From NCBI GenBank assembly GCA_012516125.1, contig JAAYXB010000027.1, forward strand, positions 1 to 64,000: 64,000 nt of DNA. The letters run 5' to 3'. This document shows, in pieces, positions 17,517 to 25,972 of this stretch. The translations under genes and the position numbers were made by a program. The notes beneath the pieces were generated by a model that searched no databases, was not told the DNA's origin, and saw only the letters and a program-made list of their open reading frames with translations. This stretch comes from Bacillota bacterium (GTDB lineage Bacteria > Bacillota > SHA-98 > UBA4971). Numbering within the stretch: the first letter of the stretch is position 1; each line of letters begins with the position of its first letter.

Positions 17517-18332
17517 CTACCCCAACAACCACGACGCCAGGCCTACGGCTACCCCGGCCGTCGCCACGATAGTGCCGACTATCCACCGGGCGGTGCTGTG
17601 TAACTCCCTGTGCAGCGCATCAATCTTAGCATCAAGCACGTCAAACTTCCTATCGACGGCAGCAAAGCGGTCATCTGTCTTCTTTTCCGCCGTAGCAAAG
17701 CGATCATTTGTCTTCTTTTCGGCCACGGCGAAGCTATCATCTATCTTCTTCTCCAACGCGGTGAAGCGGTCGTCTGTCTTCTTCTCTGCCGCAGTGAAGC
17801 GGTCATCCGTTTTCTTTTCGAACCCGGTGAAGCGGTCATCTACCTTCTTCTCTGCTGCAGCGAAACGGTCATCCATCTTCTTTTCGAACACGGTGAAGTG
17901 ATCGTGTGTCTTCTTCTCTGTCGCAGCGAAGCGCTCATCCATCTTCCTTTCGAACTCGGTGAAGCGATCATCCGTCTTCTTCTCTGCTGCAGCGAAACGG
18001 TCGTCCATCTCTTGGTGTAGACGGTCAAACCGCCTGTCGACCGCAGAAAAGCGATCTTCCATCTCTTGGTGCAGGCGATCAAACCTGCCGTCGAGTGCTG
18101 CAAGGCGGGTATCCATCTTCGTGTCCGCTGCAATGAAACGATGATTCATCTCCTGGCGCAGCTCGTCGCTCCTGGTATCGATTTTCTCGTGGAGCCTCTC
18201 GACCTTGTCGTCGAGCTTGCCCAGCTGTTGCATGATCATGTTGAAGGGGTCGAAGGACGCCCGAAAGAACATCCCTTGTTCCTCGCTCCCTGCAGCCGGT
18301 TGCTTTCTGGTTTCGCTCTCGGCCACGATCAA
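17517..18332 (-). CDS. Tail-anchored coiled-coil protein built of 11-residue repeats
   Basis: The 271-residue product is an almost uninterrupted helix. From about residue 105 to 225 it consists of about eleven consecutive 11-residue units of the type DDRFTAAEKKT, coded by 33-bp repeats. Earlier units are 18-residue variants containing DRRFDRLHQEM. The C-terminus has one hydrophobic segment (TARWIVGTIVATAGVAVGLA) ending in WLLG, a tail anchor. An 11-residue period favours a right-handed coiled coil. Similar architecture occurs in DUF1640/CCDC90-like proteins, and a relation is possible but unproven. The start is TTG at 18332, eight bases after AGGAGG; the GTG at 18326 is too far. It is monocistronic as far as can be seen. 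Function unknown. Confidence 0.75.
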   Translation of the reverse strand: MIVAESETRKQPAAGSEEQGMFFRASFDPFNMIMQQLGKLDDKVERLHEKIDTRSDELRQEMNHRFIAADTKMDTRLAALDGRFDRLHQEMEDRFSAVDRRFDRLHQEMDDRFAAAEKKTDDRFTEFERKMDERFAATEKKTHDHFTVFEKKMDDRFAAAEKKVDDRFTGFEKKTDDRFTAAEKKTDDRFTALEKKIDDSFAVAEKKTNDRFATAEKKTDDRFAAVDRKFDVLDAKIDALHRELHSTARWIVGTIVATAGVAVGLASWLLG

Positions 18333-18420
18333 GTCGCCCCCCTCCTCTACCCAGATGTTACCACGAGTACGTGCCTGGCGCAATCCCTGGGACCGAGAAT
18401 CATCCTTTTAGGGGAACTCC

Positions 18421-18963
18421 TTGGAGGCGCCCCTGAGCAGGCGGGTTCTTCGGGTTCCGGGGGCTCACGCTTTCGCATATGCTGGTACAGGATGGGGGTG
18501 GACAGGGGTGCTGGGCCGGCTTGCAAGACTCATGAAGCAGCCTATCGGCTGGGCCGGCAAGGCCGTCCTCAGACGGCGCAGGTCTCGGGACCGTTCCCTC
18601 CACACGGTCCAGATCGCCGAGCCTGTCCACGTGACGAGGAGACAGGGACCGGTGGTTGGGCGTCCCCTGGGGACGGACGGCACGCCGGAAGCTGCCTACT
18701 TGAAGCCGGGCAGAGAAAGGCTATGTGGCCCGGTCACGCTTGACGAGGTGGGCGTGGCCCTGGGCGAGCTGAACATGTCAATGCGCCGGTGGTTCACGTC
18801 CAGCCTCCCACACGAGGTCTCCGTGTTCATTCCCCACGCCGAGGTGCGCATCCGCAAGAGCCGCGGCGTACAGGAAACCGAGTTGGTGCTCGAGAGCATC
18901 ACCATTGTGCACTCGCCGCGTCCGCCAGTGAGACCTAGAGAAACACCCGGGCAGCGTGAGTAG
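18421..18963 (+). CDS. Hypothetical protein with a decayed copy near 24.9 kb
   Basis: A 180-codon frame with no family I recognise. Residues ~25-60 contain GWTGVLGRLARLMKQPIGWA, closely matched by a reading frame at 24877-24970. The differences between the two copies fall mostly at third codon positions, which supports translation of this frame. The C-terminal part (LNMSMRRWFTSSLPHEVSVF and following) looks like a beta-rich domain. The N-terminal ~25 residues are doubtful because the only far start is a TTG and the alignment to the second copy has a frame change just before GWT. It is on the plus strand between minus-strand genes. Confidence 0.5.
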   Translation: MEAPLSRRVLRVPGAHAFAYAGTGWGWTGVLGRLARLMKQPIGWAGKAVLRRRRSRDRSLHTVQIAEPVHVTRRQGPVVGRPLGTDGTPEAAYLKPGRERLCGPVTLDEVGVALGELNMSMRRWFTSSLPHEVSVFIPHAEVRIRKSRGVQETELVLESITIVHSPRPPVRPRETPGQRE

Positions 18964-19099
18964 GCGATAAGCCCCCCGGCGGGGGACACGGCTCTTTGAC
19001 AGCCTCCCTCGGCAGCTGTGAACTCCCGAATGTATGGCAAGGTCTTACATCTTACAGCACAGGCGCAGACGTCATCGACAACGCATGTCGCTGTTCACA

Positions 19100-20320
19100 T
19101 CAGAACTTGTACGCAGCCTGGGCCTTCAGCATCACGTTAGGCGTGCTGAAGGACGCACCGGGGATGGCTCCACCGGTGAACTCAGCGCCTGGTCTTCCTG
19201 CAAGGGCAGTCGCTGACAACGAGAGTGTCCAGCGGTTGCCGAGAAGGATGGTTGTACCTGCGGTCAGGACGGCGCTGCGATCCACGAGGTTCGCGAGCAC
19301 AGAGCCCAAAACGGATGAGAACTCGTCGTGCTGATATGTTAGCTGGGTGAAGACATAGTGGCGAGCCGCGTAGGCACGGTCGCCTGCGAACCGCGATGTG
19401 GAAATGCAGGAGTCCTGCGTTTCAGCACCGCGCGAGTTGTAGAAGTACTCTCCGGCCCAGACGACCTTCCCGCCGCCCCAGCTGCGATCGGCGCCCAGCA
19501 CCACTTCTACCCACGGGTTCGACCCGTCGTGCGACGCATGGTGAGCGACCTCCGCATGCCACCCGAGCGCGAGGTCTCCGACCGCGAGATCGCCCTTGGC
19601 GTCAACCCCTACCATGGTCGTACCCGTATCTCTCACAGCCGCGAGAGACCAGTCGGTGCCGCCATAGTTTGCGTGATACCTCGCTCCGCACTGCCACGCG
19701 GCGCGGCCGCCCTGCTGCGTCGAGCTGCGCTCGTTCCGGGCCGCGACGAGGCTTAAGTAAGCCAGGGGTCCGGCGGGGACCCTGATGACGGCCGCCTCCA
19801 CGGCCGGGCGCAAGCCGTCAGGACCTAGCGCGTTCGGTGGGTTGAAAACGTCCGTGGGGGACCAGGCGTATCCTACGCCCCAGGTAATCTGTTGTTTTCC
19901 GAGGCTGAGGTCGGCCCACGGCAGGAAGATCTTGAGGTATGCCCGCTCCAACTCGGTCGTGACGGTCCAGTCGCCGTCAGTTCCAGGCACGCGGCCGAGC
20001 GTCGTCCCCACATCCGCGTAAAGTTTCCAGGGATAGTCCCCGAGCTGCAACTTCAATCTGAGCACGGACTCCACCGAACCCGACCACGAGCCCTGCGTCT
20101 GGGCAGCGTATACACCTGTTTGCCATTCGCCGCCCACCTGAAGCGCGGGTAGCGTGGCCGCATCCATTGTGGACTGGGCGGCCGTCGTCCCACACGAAAG
20201 CATAAACGCGGCGGCAAGACAAAGAGAGACCGCGGCCGCAGGACAACGCACAGCCGTGTGTAGGGGCGAGACCCCCCGCCCGGTTGACTTGCGCACAGCA
20301 TACCGTTTCGTCGTTCTCAT
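19100..20320 (-). CDS. Predicted outer-membrane beta-barrel protein
   Basis: A 406-residue secreted protein: a long basic signal peptide with hydrophobic core (about residues 25-45) and a likely cleavage after TTAAQS. The mature part consists of alternating-pattern strands rich in Trp/Tyr/Gly, for example WKLYADVGTTLG, LSLGKQQITWGVGYAW and YVFTQLTYQHDEF. The protein ends VMLKAQAAYKF; a terminal Phe on a final amphipathic strand is the signature recognised by BAM machinery. It follows the LolA-like gene and Lol-like ABC genes on the same strand, with a 209-bp gap. The start is ATG at 20320 with AGGTGAT upstream. Cargo or pore specificity cannot be inferred. Confidence 0.65.
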   Translation of the reverse strand: MRTTKRYAVRKSTGRGVSPLHTAVRCPAAAVSLCLAAAFMLSCGTTAAQSTMDAATLPALQVGGEWQTGVYAAQTQGSWSGSVESVLRLKLQLGDYPWKLYADVGTTLGRVPGTDGDWTVTTELERAYLKIFLPWADLSLGKQQITWGVGYAWSPTDVFNPPNALGPDGLRPAVEAAVIRVPAGPLAYLSLVAARNERSSTQQGGRAAWQCGARYHANYGGTDWSLAAVRDTGTTMVGVDAKGDLAVGDLALGWHAEVAHHASHDGSNPWVEVVLGADRSWGGGKVVWAGEYFYNSRGAETQDSCISTSRFAGDRAYAARHYVFTQLTYQHDEFSSVLGSVLANLVDRSAVLTAGTTILLGNRWTLSLSATALAGRPGAEFTGGAIPGASFSTPNVMLKAQAAYKF

Positions 20321-20529
20321 AGTATCACCTACCACCCTCGGTCGCGCTTTGTCATGGCCACACGTTGGGCAGAGCCGCGAGACTGACCAAGGCCTCCGTG
20401 GACCGGTCCGATGTCACATGCGCGGACTCGCGCACGACCATCCGGGATGGTCGGACCGGGGGCAGGCATGGGCGCTCTGCCGGCAGGCGGCCCCTCCCAT
20501 ATGCCTGCGCCACCGCGGCTGCCGGCGAA

Positions 20530-21330
20530 TCAGCGCATCAAGTTCCTCAGCGAGAACACGTCGTCTGGGATCTTCACGTCGAACTCGACTTGCTCGATTA
20601 TGAGTGTCGTCGAGGAACCCCGCTTCAGCTTGTCTTCCATGACCACCCTGCTTGCGTAGGTGCGCCCGCCTTTCTCCTTGACCTCCTCGACCCGCGAGAC
20701 CTTGAGGAGCTTGCCGCTTGCCGCGTAGAGTTCCTCTCTCCTCGCCACGAACTTCTCGCAATCAACCCAGATCTTCCGCTTCGGGTAGGAGACCTGCTTG
20801 CCAGGAAGCGCCGTGGCCTCGAGCACGTAACATCTCGCTCTATCGTACGTCTCGACCCCGGCCAACTTGAACTCGTAAAGCTCGCCCATCTTCTCGCTCT
20901 CGAGGGCGTCCTGGTATGAGAAGTCACTCCCCATCATGCCTTGTTTGAGCATGTGGCCTGAGATCTTCAGGAGATCCTCGGCATCGGGAAAGAACATCCA
21001 CAGCTCGTCGCCAAGCTTGAGGTACTTCGTTCCGCGATCGCCGGGGTTGAGGAAGGTTACCATGGCCTTCTGATTCCCGACCACCCATCCCTCCATCTGC
21101 TTCGTAATCTCACGGCTGCCGGCCCGGATGACGAGCTTCGCCACCAGGTGGGCGCTGGCCATGTATGCGTTTGCATCCATCCTGGCTACGATCTCTTCCG
21201 CAGTCAGGTCTGCCGCCTCCACCGCCGCCCCCGCTCCGCTAAGCTCCGTAGAACCGATGGCGAGTGCGACCAAGAGGGCCATGGCCATCCGAAGCCCGAT
21301 CTTCGTCCTGATCCCCGTTCCGAGCATCAT
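20530..21330 (-). CDS. LolA-like outer membrane lipoprotein-sorting family protein
   Basis: A 266-residue exported protein: signal peptide MMLGTGIRTKIGLRMAMALL onward, probable cleavage near AAVEAAD. The mature protein starts LTAEEIVARMDANAYMASA, the usual opening of the COG2834 / 'outer membrane lipoprotein-sorting protein' family. It continues with TKQMEGWVVGNQKAMVTFLN, the GTKYLKLGDELWMFFPD motif and the GSDFSYQDAL motif typical of this branch, which adopts a LolA/LppX half-barrel that binds acyl chains. In other bacteria such genes sit beside FtsX-type permeases and a barrel protein, exactly as here. The start is ATG at 21330, with GGAGGAAG upstream. The lipid or lipoprotein ligand is unknown. 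Confidence 0.82.
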   Translation of the reverse strand: MMLGTGIRTKIGLRMAMALLVALAIGSTELSGAGAAVEAADLTAEEIVARMDANAYMASAHLVAKLVIRAGSREITKQMEGWVVGNQKAMVTFLNPGDRGTKYLKLGDELWMFFPDAEDLLKISGHMLKQGMMGSDFSYQDALESEKMGELYEFKLAGVETYDRARCYVLEATALPGKQVSYPKRKIWVDCEKFVARREELYAASGKLLKVSRVEEVKEKGGRTYASRVVMEDKLKRGSSTTLIIEQVEFDVKIPDDVFSLRNLMR

Positions 21331-21368
21331 GTGCGCTTCCTCCCTGCGAATCCCTGTCGTCTTCGGCC

Positions 21369-22631
21369 CTATTGTGTTCTGAGCGCCTGCGTTGGCTCGA
21401 TCCTGGCAGCCTGGGCGCTAGGCCAGGAGACCGCAACGAGCGTCACCGCTATCCCTGCGACAGACGCAAAGGCAATGACATCCCAACTGAACCTCGGATA
21501 GAGTTTCGAAGGGATCATGAACACCTTGTCGAGGGCCGATGTCCCAGGGATGGGTATTCCCGTACCGGTCAATACCTTGAGAGCCATCGCGCCTATTGAC
21601 GCCCCAATGGCACTTCCTATGACACCCATTACACCGCCTTCGAGCAAGAAAAGCCGCCGGATCTGCCCCGGCCGCAGGCCCAGGGCCCCCATCATGCCTA
21701 TCTCCCTTCGCCGCTCGTTCACGATCATCAGCATGGTGTTGATCACTACGAAGCTCGCGAGGAAGAGGATAAAGAAGTAGACGAAGTTGTACGCCGTCTT
21801 TCCCACCTGGAACGTCCTCATCATTTCGCTGTGCTCGTACCAGGGTTCGGCGATATAGCGGGCGTCGGCACCTCTTGCCTTCAGCACCCTCTCAACGTCG
21901 CGCACAAGCTCGGGTACCCTGGCCTCGTCCTTCGCCATCACGAGCACCTCGGTCACCGCGGGCCCCATGTCGAGCATAGCCTGGGCGACGTCGAGGGGCA
22001 CGAAGACCAAACCGTCATCGAGGTACTGCAGGCCGCTATTGAGCGAGCCGACCACTACAAAGGTGTAGCCCTTGAGGGAACCGAGCGCGGTATTGAAAAC
22101 AAGAGTGAACCTGTCGCCCACCCCGAGGCCCAGCCTGTCCAGGGTCCTTTGGCCCATTACGGCTTCCCGCTCCCCGGGTCGCAATAGCCGTCCCTTGACA
22201 AGGTAGCGGGATAGCCCGATGAGCCTGTCTTCCGCTTGCGGTTCCACGCCCACGGCCATGAGCCCTTCGAGTTCCTCGCCACCACCCACCATGGCGCCGA
22301 AACGGAGGCGTGGGACCACATGCGACGCCAGGGGAATCTCTCTCAACGCGTTCGCGACAGACTCATAGCCTTCGCCCTGAAACCCGTCCACCGGATAGTT
22401 CAGCGAGAGAAGTCGCTCCTTCAGTGAGTATTCCCTGGCGACGACCCTCACATGACCCGAGGTGAGCCTGATGGAGTTGCCTACCATTATGTCAAAGATG
22501 CCGTCGATGGTTCCTTTCGCGAGTACGACCACGAAAACGCCCACCGCGACCGCAATCAAGCTGAGCGCGATGCGCGCCCGGGCTCTTCCGAGGTTACGGA
22601 ACGCTATACGCATTAGGCTCACGGTTTTCAC
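21369..22631 (-). CDS. FtsX/LolC-type ABC permease (second of two)
   Basis: A 420-residue MacB/LolCE-type permease with four transmembrane helices: one N-terminal (SLIAVAVGVFVVVLAKG), then a ~220-residue extracytoplasmic MacB-PCD-like domain (GHVRVVAREYSLK to HSEMMRTFQVGK), then three C-terminal helices. It has the coupling motif NERRREIGMMGALGLRPGQI and ends in PSAQAARIEPTQALRTQ, the conserved 'P(A)..AA...P..AL(R)' tail. The start is GTG at 22631, 9 bp after the upstream permease stop, with AGGATTGGGG before it; ATG at 22613 is an alternative. With the neighbouring permease and ATPase it should form an asymmetric LolCDE-like heterodimer that extracts lipoprotein or lipid for the LolA-like carrier. 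Confidence 0.85.
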   Translation of the reverse strand: MKTVSLMRIAFRNLGRARARIALSLIAVAVGVFVVVLAKGTIDGIFDIMVGNSIRLTSGHVRVVAREYSLKERLLSLNYPVDGFQGEGYESVANALREIPLASHVVPRLRFGAMVGGGEELEGLMAVGVEPQAEDRLIGLSRYLVKGRLLRPGEREAVMGQRTLDRLGLGVGDRFTLVFNTALGSLKGYTFVVVGSLNSGLQYLDDGLVFVPLDVAQAMLDMGPAVTEVLVMAKDEARVPELVRDVERVLKARGADARYIAEPWYEHSEMMRTFQVGKTAYNFVYFFILFLASFVVINTMLMIVNERRREIGMMGALGLRPGQIRRLFLLEGGVMGVIGSAIGASIGAMALKVLTGTGIPIPGTSALDKVFMIPSKLYPRFSWDVIAFASVAGIAVTLVAVSWPSAQAARIEPTQALRTQ

Positions 22632-22639
22632 CCCCAATC

Positions 22640-23875
22640 CTAACCCCGGCGCAACGAGACGATCGGGTCCTGGGCTGCGACTCTCCTGGCGGGAATGTAG
22701 CTTGCCACCCAGCTCACCACTATGCCCAGCAAGAACGCCTCTGCGACCATGGGCCAGTTCCACGCACCGCGGATAACTCCGGCGATCGGGTAGCCGATGT
22801 CGAGGCCCTTATAACTCTCGAGGATGTTAATGCCGTGGCTCACCAGGTAAGCGTTGCCGGCTATGCCTATCAGGCACCCTGTGATCGAACCCAGCACGCC
22901 TATGCCTGTGGCCTCCAGCATGAACAGGAGCACGATCTCCCTAGTCGTCATTCCCATGGCCTTCATCATCCCGATTTCGCGGACGCGTTCCATGGCCCCG
23001 AGGAGAATGGTATTGACCACACCCACCACGGCGATGACGAGTATCATGAAGATGAGCAAGGCGCTGAACCCCTGTTTGCTCTGGCTTATAGCGAGAAAGT
23101 CGCTGGCGGCGTCCCGCCATGTGAGCACCTCACCGGATATGCCGGCGTTTTCCAAGGCAGCGCGCACATTTCTGGACACATCCTCGACCCGCGCGCCATC
23201 TTGTGTTTTCAGGACGACTTCCGTTGCCGCGCCGCCCAGCGCGAGAGCCTGACTTGCAACGTCGAGTGGCAGGTAAACCTGGCCGCTGTTCACCTGGGGG
23301 TGAGGGCTCCTGATGAGGCCGGCCACGGTGAGGTCGATGGCCTGAAACGCCCCGTCACGGGTGCGCGTGACGAGTGTAAAGCTGTCGCCGGGCACAAGCT
23401 CGAGCACGCGCGCGAGGTCGTACCCCAGGAGCGCCTCGGATGCGCCCCGCGCCGGCCACCGGCCATCGACATACTCAGCCAGCGTGAACACTTGCCCGTC
23501 GCGCTCCGGATCGATCCCCACGCCCATCACGGGGATCTCCTCCCAGCCGGTGTTGAGACGGGCGCCGAACATGAGCCTCGGGGTCGCCGCCCGTATCTTC
23601 TCGACATCCTTCAGCGCCGTGAGCACAGCATCAGGATCCAGGGTGCGGTCGATGGGAAGACTCTCTCGCTCGGCGGAATAACCTTGAGCGTGAATGCGCA
23701 CGTCTCCGGTCTCCAGGTTGATGAGATTATCTATGGCATCGCGGTCGACGCCCGCCATGATGCAGTCGACCTCGATGAGCGCCGCAAGGCCAACAGCAAT
23801 CGCGAGGAACGTCAGAGCTGTGCGGCGCTTCTGCCGCCAAAGGTTCCTCGCTGCGAGCTTGAGCAGGTAACCCAT
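22640..23875 (-). CDS. FtsX/LolE-type ABC permease (first of two)
   Basis: A 411-residue permease with the same layout as its downstream neighbour: N-terminal helix after LAARNLWRQKRRTALTFLAI, a large extracytoplasmic domain (about residues 45-265), then three helices with the ATPase-coupling motif MERVREIGMMKAMGMTTREI and the terminal motif YIPARRVAAQDPIVSLRRG. The start is at 23875, 6 bp after the ATPase stop codon. The two permeases differ clearly in sequence, which suggests a heterodimer rather than a recent duplication. Confidence 0.85.
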   Translation of the reverse strand: MGYLLKLAARNLWRQKRRTALTFLAIAVGLAALIEVDCIMAGVDRDAIDNLINLETGDVRIHAQGYSAERESLPIDRTLDPDAVLTALKDVEKIRAATPRLMFGARLNTGWEEIPVMGVGIDPERDGQVFTLAEYVDGRWPARGASEALLGYDLARVLELVPGDSFTLVTRTRDGAFQAIDLTVAGLIRSPHPQVNSGQVYLPLDVASQALALGGAATEVVLKTQDGARVEDVSRNVRAALENAGISGEVLTWRDAASDFLAISQSKQGFSALLIFMILVIAVVGVVNTILLGAMERVREIGMMKAMGMTTREIVLLFMLEATGIGVLGSITGCLIGIAGNAYLVSHGINILESYKGLDIGYPIAGVIRGAWNWPMVAEAFLLGIVVSWVASYIPARRVAAQDPIVSLRRG

Positions 23876-23881
23876 GACCTG

Positions 23882-24565
23882 TTACCTCCTCCTGTCTTCG
23901 GCGATCCGGCCGTCGCGGACGGTTACCAGCCGACGGGCGTAATTCATCACCATTGGGTCATGTGTGCTGAAAATAAACGTCGTCCCTTTCTTCTGGTTCA
24001 TCTCCAGCATGAGCTCGATTATGGCCTTGCCTGTCTCCGAGTCTAGGTTGGCCGTGGGCTCATCGGCAAGGACCAGGTCTGGCCCCTTTACCAGCGCCCG
24101 GGCGATGGCCACGCGCTGCTGCTGTCCCCCGGAAAGATCTCCCGGCCTGCGGTTTTCGAGCCCGCTAAGCCCCACGTCCGCAAGGATGCGCATGACCCGG
24201 TCTTTCACATTACTCGAGTTCTCGCCGAGCAGAGCTAGGGAGAATTCGACGTTCTCGTACGCGGTCAGGACGGGGATAAGGTTATACGACTGGAACACAA
24301 ACCCAATCCTGCGGCGGCGGATGTCGGCCAATTGTGCCTTGGGTAGCTTCGCCAATTCGATCCCGTCGAGGCGGATGACGCCTTCCGTTGGCGTGTCCAG
24401 GCAGCCGACGAGGTTCAGCAGCGTCGTCTTGCCCGAACCTGACGGCCCGGCGATCGCCATGAATTCTCCGCTTTCGACCTCAAGGTCGATTCCGCGCAAC
24501 GCCGGCACTGTCAACCTGCCTTGGCGGTAATCCTTCCTTACCCCTTCTAGCTCCAAGAGCGCCAC
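23882..24565 (-). CDS. LolD/MacB-type ABC transporter ATPase
   Basis: A 227-residue ABC ATPase with Walker A GPSGSGKTTLL, Q-loop FQSYNLIPVLTAYENV, signature LSGGQQQRVAIARAL, Walker B DLVLADEPTANLDSETG and H-loop STHDPMVM. The LSGGQQQR signature and 'NLIPVLTAYENVE' Q-loop are typical of the LolD/MacB/FtsE branch. It energises the two downstream FtsX-type permeases and is the first gene of the module. The start is GTG at 24565, seven bases after GGAGG. Confidence 0.92.
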   Translation of the reverse strand: MALLELEGVRKDYRQGRLTVPALRGIDLEVESGEFMAIAGPSGSGKTTLLNLVGCLDTPTEGVIRLDGIELAKLPKAQLADIRRRRIGFVFQSYNLIPVLTAYENVEFSLALLGENSSNVKDRVMRILADVGLSGLENRRPGDLSGGQQQRVAIARALVKGPDLVLADEPTANLDSETGKAIIELMLEMNQKKGTTFIFSTHDPMVMNYARRLVTVRDGRIAEDRRR

Positions 24566-24774
24566 ACTTGTGCCTCCTCTCTATTCGATTCAACCCCAAG
24601 CGGCGGGATGGGACGGACACTGAAGAGCTTGTGAGCGGGCGACAGCCCGGCCATGCCCCTCCCATGCACCACCGCAGCCAATCCATGGTGACAACTGCAC
24701 GAACACTGTACGAACATCGTACCATAGAGGATCGTGGACTACAAGCGGCAGTCATCCTCGAACCGTCCCTTTGA
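24566..24774. promoter_or_regulatory. Upstream region of the Lol-like operon with short repeats
   Basis: The region should contain the operon promoter, but I find no convincing -35/-10 pair. CACGAACA and TACGAACA occur as direct repeats about 12 bp apart (near 24697 and 24709), followed by GTAC half-sites, a possible operator. Function inferred only. Confidence 0.3.
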
Positions 24775-24999
24775 GAGATTCATTCGACGCATCCCTGAGG
24801 AAGTGGTTTCTCGACGGGGGCGGCTTCCCCGGGTTCCCATGGTACACTCCCGGGCATGTGCCGGTGCAGGAGGGGGTGGACATGGCTGCTGGATCGCCTT
24901 GCACGCCTGATAAAGCAGCCCATCGGGTGGGCCGGCGACGCTGTCTTCGAACGACACAGGCGCGAGGATCGTTCCTTGGACCCTAGCTCATGGCGCTAG
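24775..24999 (+). pseudogene. Decayed partial copy of the 18.4-kb hypothetical gene
   Basis: The frame 24856-24999 encodes GWTWLLDRLARLIKQPIGWA and then a short charged tail before TAG, matching residues ~25-60 of the plus-strand gene at 18421. Nucleotide similarity continues upstream of the frame (CCCTGAG, CGGGTTCC and CATGTGCCGGTGCAGGA blocks) with small indels, so the duplicated unit includes upstream DNA. The C-terminal 120 residues are missing. The fragment ends exactly where the minus-strand ABC-2 permease stop begins. Confidence 0.6.
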
Positions 25000-25926
25000 T
25001 TAGTCTCCCGATCCCCTGGATTTCTTGGATCGAGCAAAGACAATTGGCCCCAACTGACTGGGGTCGAACCGCCTGAACCAGAGCAAACTGAGGGCCACAA
25101 GCACCGGCCCCAACGCCGCATAGGCCAGTCGTGGCGGGAGGTAGAACTCCACGTCCAGAGTTGGCCACTGCAGAAGCCGTGCAGTCGGGGGTGCGGCCCC
25201 CAGGATCACTGATGCATGGTACTGACTACTAGCCATTACGAAACTCGGGATCACAAACCCGGTGAAGTCCACCCAGAGGGCGGTCCTCACAAAGCTAATG
25301 GTAAGTGCGCCCCAGAGAGTAGCGAACCAGTACGCAACGTAAAGCAGATTGAAAGCCGTCCCGTACCCGCGGCCCGGCAGGGATCCCGCTGCTACACCAA
25401 GTCCTGCAGTATACAGAAGGGTCGGCGCTGCCAGTGTGAGGGCGGAGATCAGCAGTGGACCCCAGGCTACAACCAACTCGCCCCTAATGCGCTGAACGAC
25501 CACAGCTGTTGCCATGGAAGCTGCCAGAAGCGCCCCTAAAGTGAACACCGCTGCCAGGTACTTGCCGAACAAGTATGCGGGAGAAGCAAGCCGCGTTGAG
25601 GCAAGGATCTCCCCTGCAGGTGTTATGCGGTCGCGTCTCATGCTGTTGTGGGCTATGAAGAAACCTACCAGACCGAAGAGCAGGGTGGACACGAATCCTG
25701 AGACCGTGCCGACGAAGTTGGAATCGTAGGTGAAAGCTCCGTGGTGAGCGGCGGTCAGAAATGCGTAGCCTGCGGTCCTGGGTGGCAGGGCCAGGCGGGT
25801 CAGGACTGAAAAAACCAGGACCAGGAACCAAAAGCCCCAACTGCGAGCGCGCATCCGTAGCTCAGTCTTGACCACCGCCCAGGTGCCTTCAAGTCGAGTG
25901 CCAGCCACATGTTGATATACCATCAT
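25000..25926 (-). CDS. ABC-2 type transporter permease (second)
   Basis: A 308-residue membrane protein with about six transmembrane segments. It starts with a cytoplasmic amphipathic region (TWAVVKTELRMRARSW) typical of ABC-2 permeases, then a first helix WFLVLVFSVLTRLA, a large extracytoplasmic loop, then helices near residues 70-90, 110-135, 150-175, 185-205 and a final one before a basic tail. The preferred start is ATG at 25926, eight bases after GGAGGG. It pairs with the preceding permease gene and the ATPase. Substrate unknown; the divergent ECF sigma operon hints at a stress or antimicrobial-peptide role. Confidence 0.7.
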   Translation of the reverse strand: MMVYQHVAGTRLEGTWAVVKTELRMRARSWGFWFLVLVFSVLTRLALPPRTAGYAFLTAAHHGAFTYDSNFVGTVSGFVSTLLFGLVGFFIAHNSMRRDRITPAGEILASTRLASPAYLFGKYLAAVFTLGALLAASMATAVVVQRIRGELVVAWGPLLISALTLAAPTLLYTAGLGVAAGSLPGRGYGTAFNLLYVAYWFATLWGALTISFVRTALWVDFTGFVIPSFVMASSQYHASVILGAAPPTARLLQWPTLDVEFYLPPRLAYAALGPVLVALSLLWFRRFDPSQLGPIVFARSKKSRGSGD

Positions 25927-25972
25927 CAACTTCACCCTCCCGGGCCTGTTCCGTTTCGTTGTCGCGTACAAT

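Noticed and set aside
17600-18000. 33-bp tandem DNA repeats as a CRISPR or satellite
   Set aside because: The period equals 11 codons in one open frame and gives a regular coiled coil; variation is mostly synonymous or conservative.
22835-24046. 403-codon plus-strand open frame
   Set aside because: It is antisense to the FtsX permease and ATPase genes, which have clear motifs, starts and spacing. Long antisense frames are expected in GC-rich DNA, and the translation has no family signature.
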